Below, one piece after another: positions 63,895 through 64,000 of a stretch of DNA of 64,000 bases (positions are counted from its first letter, which is position 1; each line of letters opens with the position of its first letter). The DNA comes from Mycobacterium sp. M26. GTDB taxonomy: Bacteria > Actinomycetota > Actinomycetes > Mycobacteriales > Mycobacteriaceae. The notes under the pieces were generated by a model. It searched no databases and was not told the origin of the DNA. It saw only the letters and a program-made list of their open reading frames with translations. The position numbers and the translations under genes are program-made. Where the stretch lies: assembly GCF_001494595.1 (NCBI RefSeq), contig NZ_LN929907.1, forward strand, positions 1,679,468-1,743,467, in the 5' to 3' direction.

Positions 63895-64000
63895 ATGTCC
63901 ATTGCCGAAGGCAGCACCGGCCGCATCGACGGCCTCGCCGCGCGTCTGTCAGGCCTGGTCGACGACCCGGTCTTCACCGGCGGTGATGACCCGAACAAGG
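63895..64000 (+). CDS. guaB2: IMP dehydrogenase GuaB2 (5' end only)
   Basis: The window ends 35 codons into this frame, which starts at ATG 63895. The visible N-terminus ends 'LVDDPVFTGGDDPNK', matching the 'TTDPVPTGGDDPHK' region of mycobacterial GuaB2 just before the catalytic barrel. IMP dehydrogenase makes XMP from IMP in guanine nucleotide synthesis. Synteny (after the Rv3412 homologue) supports the call. Confidence 0.87.
   Translation, partial: MSIAEGSTGRIDGLAARLSGLVDDPVFTGGDDPNK

Overview
The window is high-GC actinobacterial DNA from a mycobacterium. It is probably a rapid-growing or environmental species (Mycolicibacterium-like), because gene order follows the M. tuberculosis block from eccB4 (Rv3450c) to guaB2 (Rv3411c) but the block carries large catabolic insertions that M. 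tuberculosis lacks. Start codons are often GTG, neighbouring genes often overlap by four bases (ATGA or GTGA), and several genes look leaderless.

Layout. 1-5868: an uncharacterised divergent cluster. A class III nucleotide cyclase fused to an AAA-type ATPase (cut by the left edge) and two unknown proteins lie on the minus strand; a helical/Ig-like protein and an isoprenyl diphosphate synthase lie on the plus strand. 5913-15379: a complete ESX-4 type VII secretion locus (eccB4, mycP4, eccD4, eccC4, the Rv3446c-type protein, esxU, esxT) ending in a strong hairpin. 15459-22846: an insertion with a GAF-domain regulator, an aldehyde dehydrogenase, an alcohol dehydrogenase, a GNAT acetyltransferase, a GH3 glycosidase and a thioesterase. 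22847-34988: a conserved housekeeping block (rplM-rpsI, glmM, a WXG-like pair, glmS, nnr, gadB). 34997-39934: a small methylamine/amino-alcohol island (FAD-GcvT oxidoreductase, LicA-type kinase, HAD phosphatase, GntR/UTRA regulator). 40052-48773: alr, a hydrolase, the tsaE-tsaB-rimI-tsaD tRNA t6A/ribosomal acetylation operon, two accessory genes and groES-groEL1 with a doubled HrcA operator. 48966-59852: an insertion between groEL1 and whiB3, which are neighbours in M. tuberculosis. It holds small secreted proteins, a relE toxin remnant, a DUF4349 lipoprotein, an enoyl-CoA hydratase, and a TetR-controlled cluster with two sulfotransferases. 59856-64000: whiB3, the Rv3415c homologue, sigD-rsdA, a DUF5319 protein and the first 35 codons of guaB2.

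How the genes work together. The housekeeping parts supply cell-wall precursors (glmM, glmS, alr), ribosomal proteins and their modification, tRNA t6A synthesis, protein folding and stress/redox regulation. The accessory parts look like substrate-specific catabolic or lipid-modifying modules, each with its own regulator. The strongest candidate for an undescribed system is the cluster at 1-5868. It joins nucleotide signalling, a possible lipid-binding START-like domain, three proteins that appear to share a phasin-like helical module, and an isoprenyl diphosphate synthase.

I saw no tRNA, rRNA, CRISPR array, insertion sequence or prophage gene. All family calls come from reading the sequence; no database search was run.
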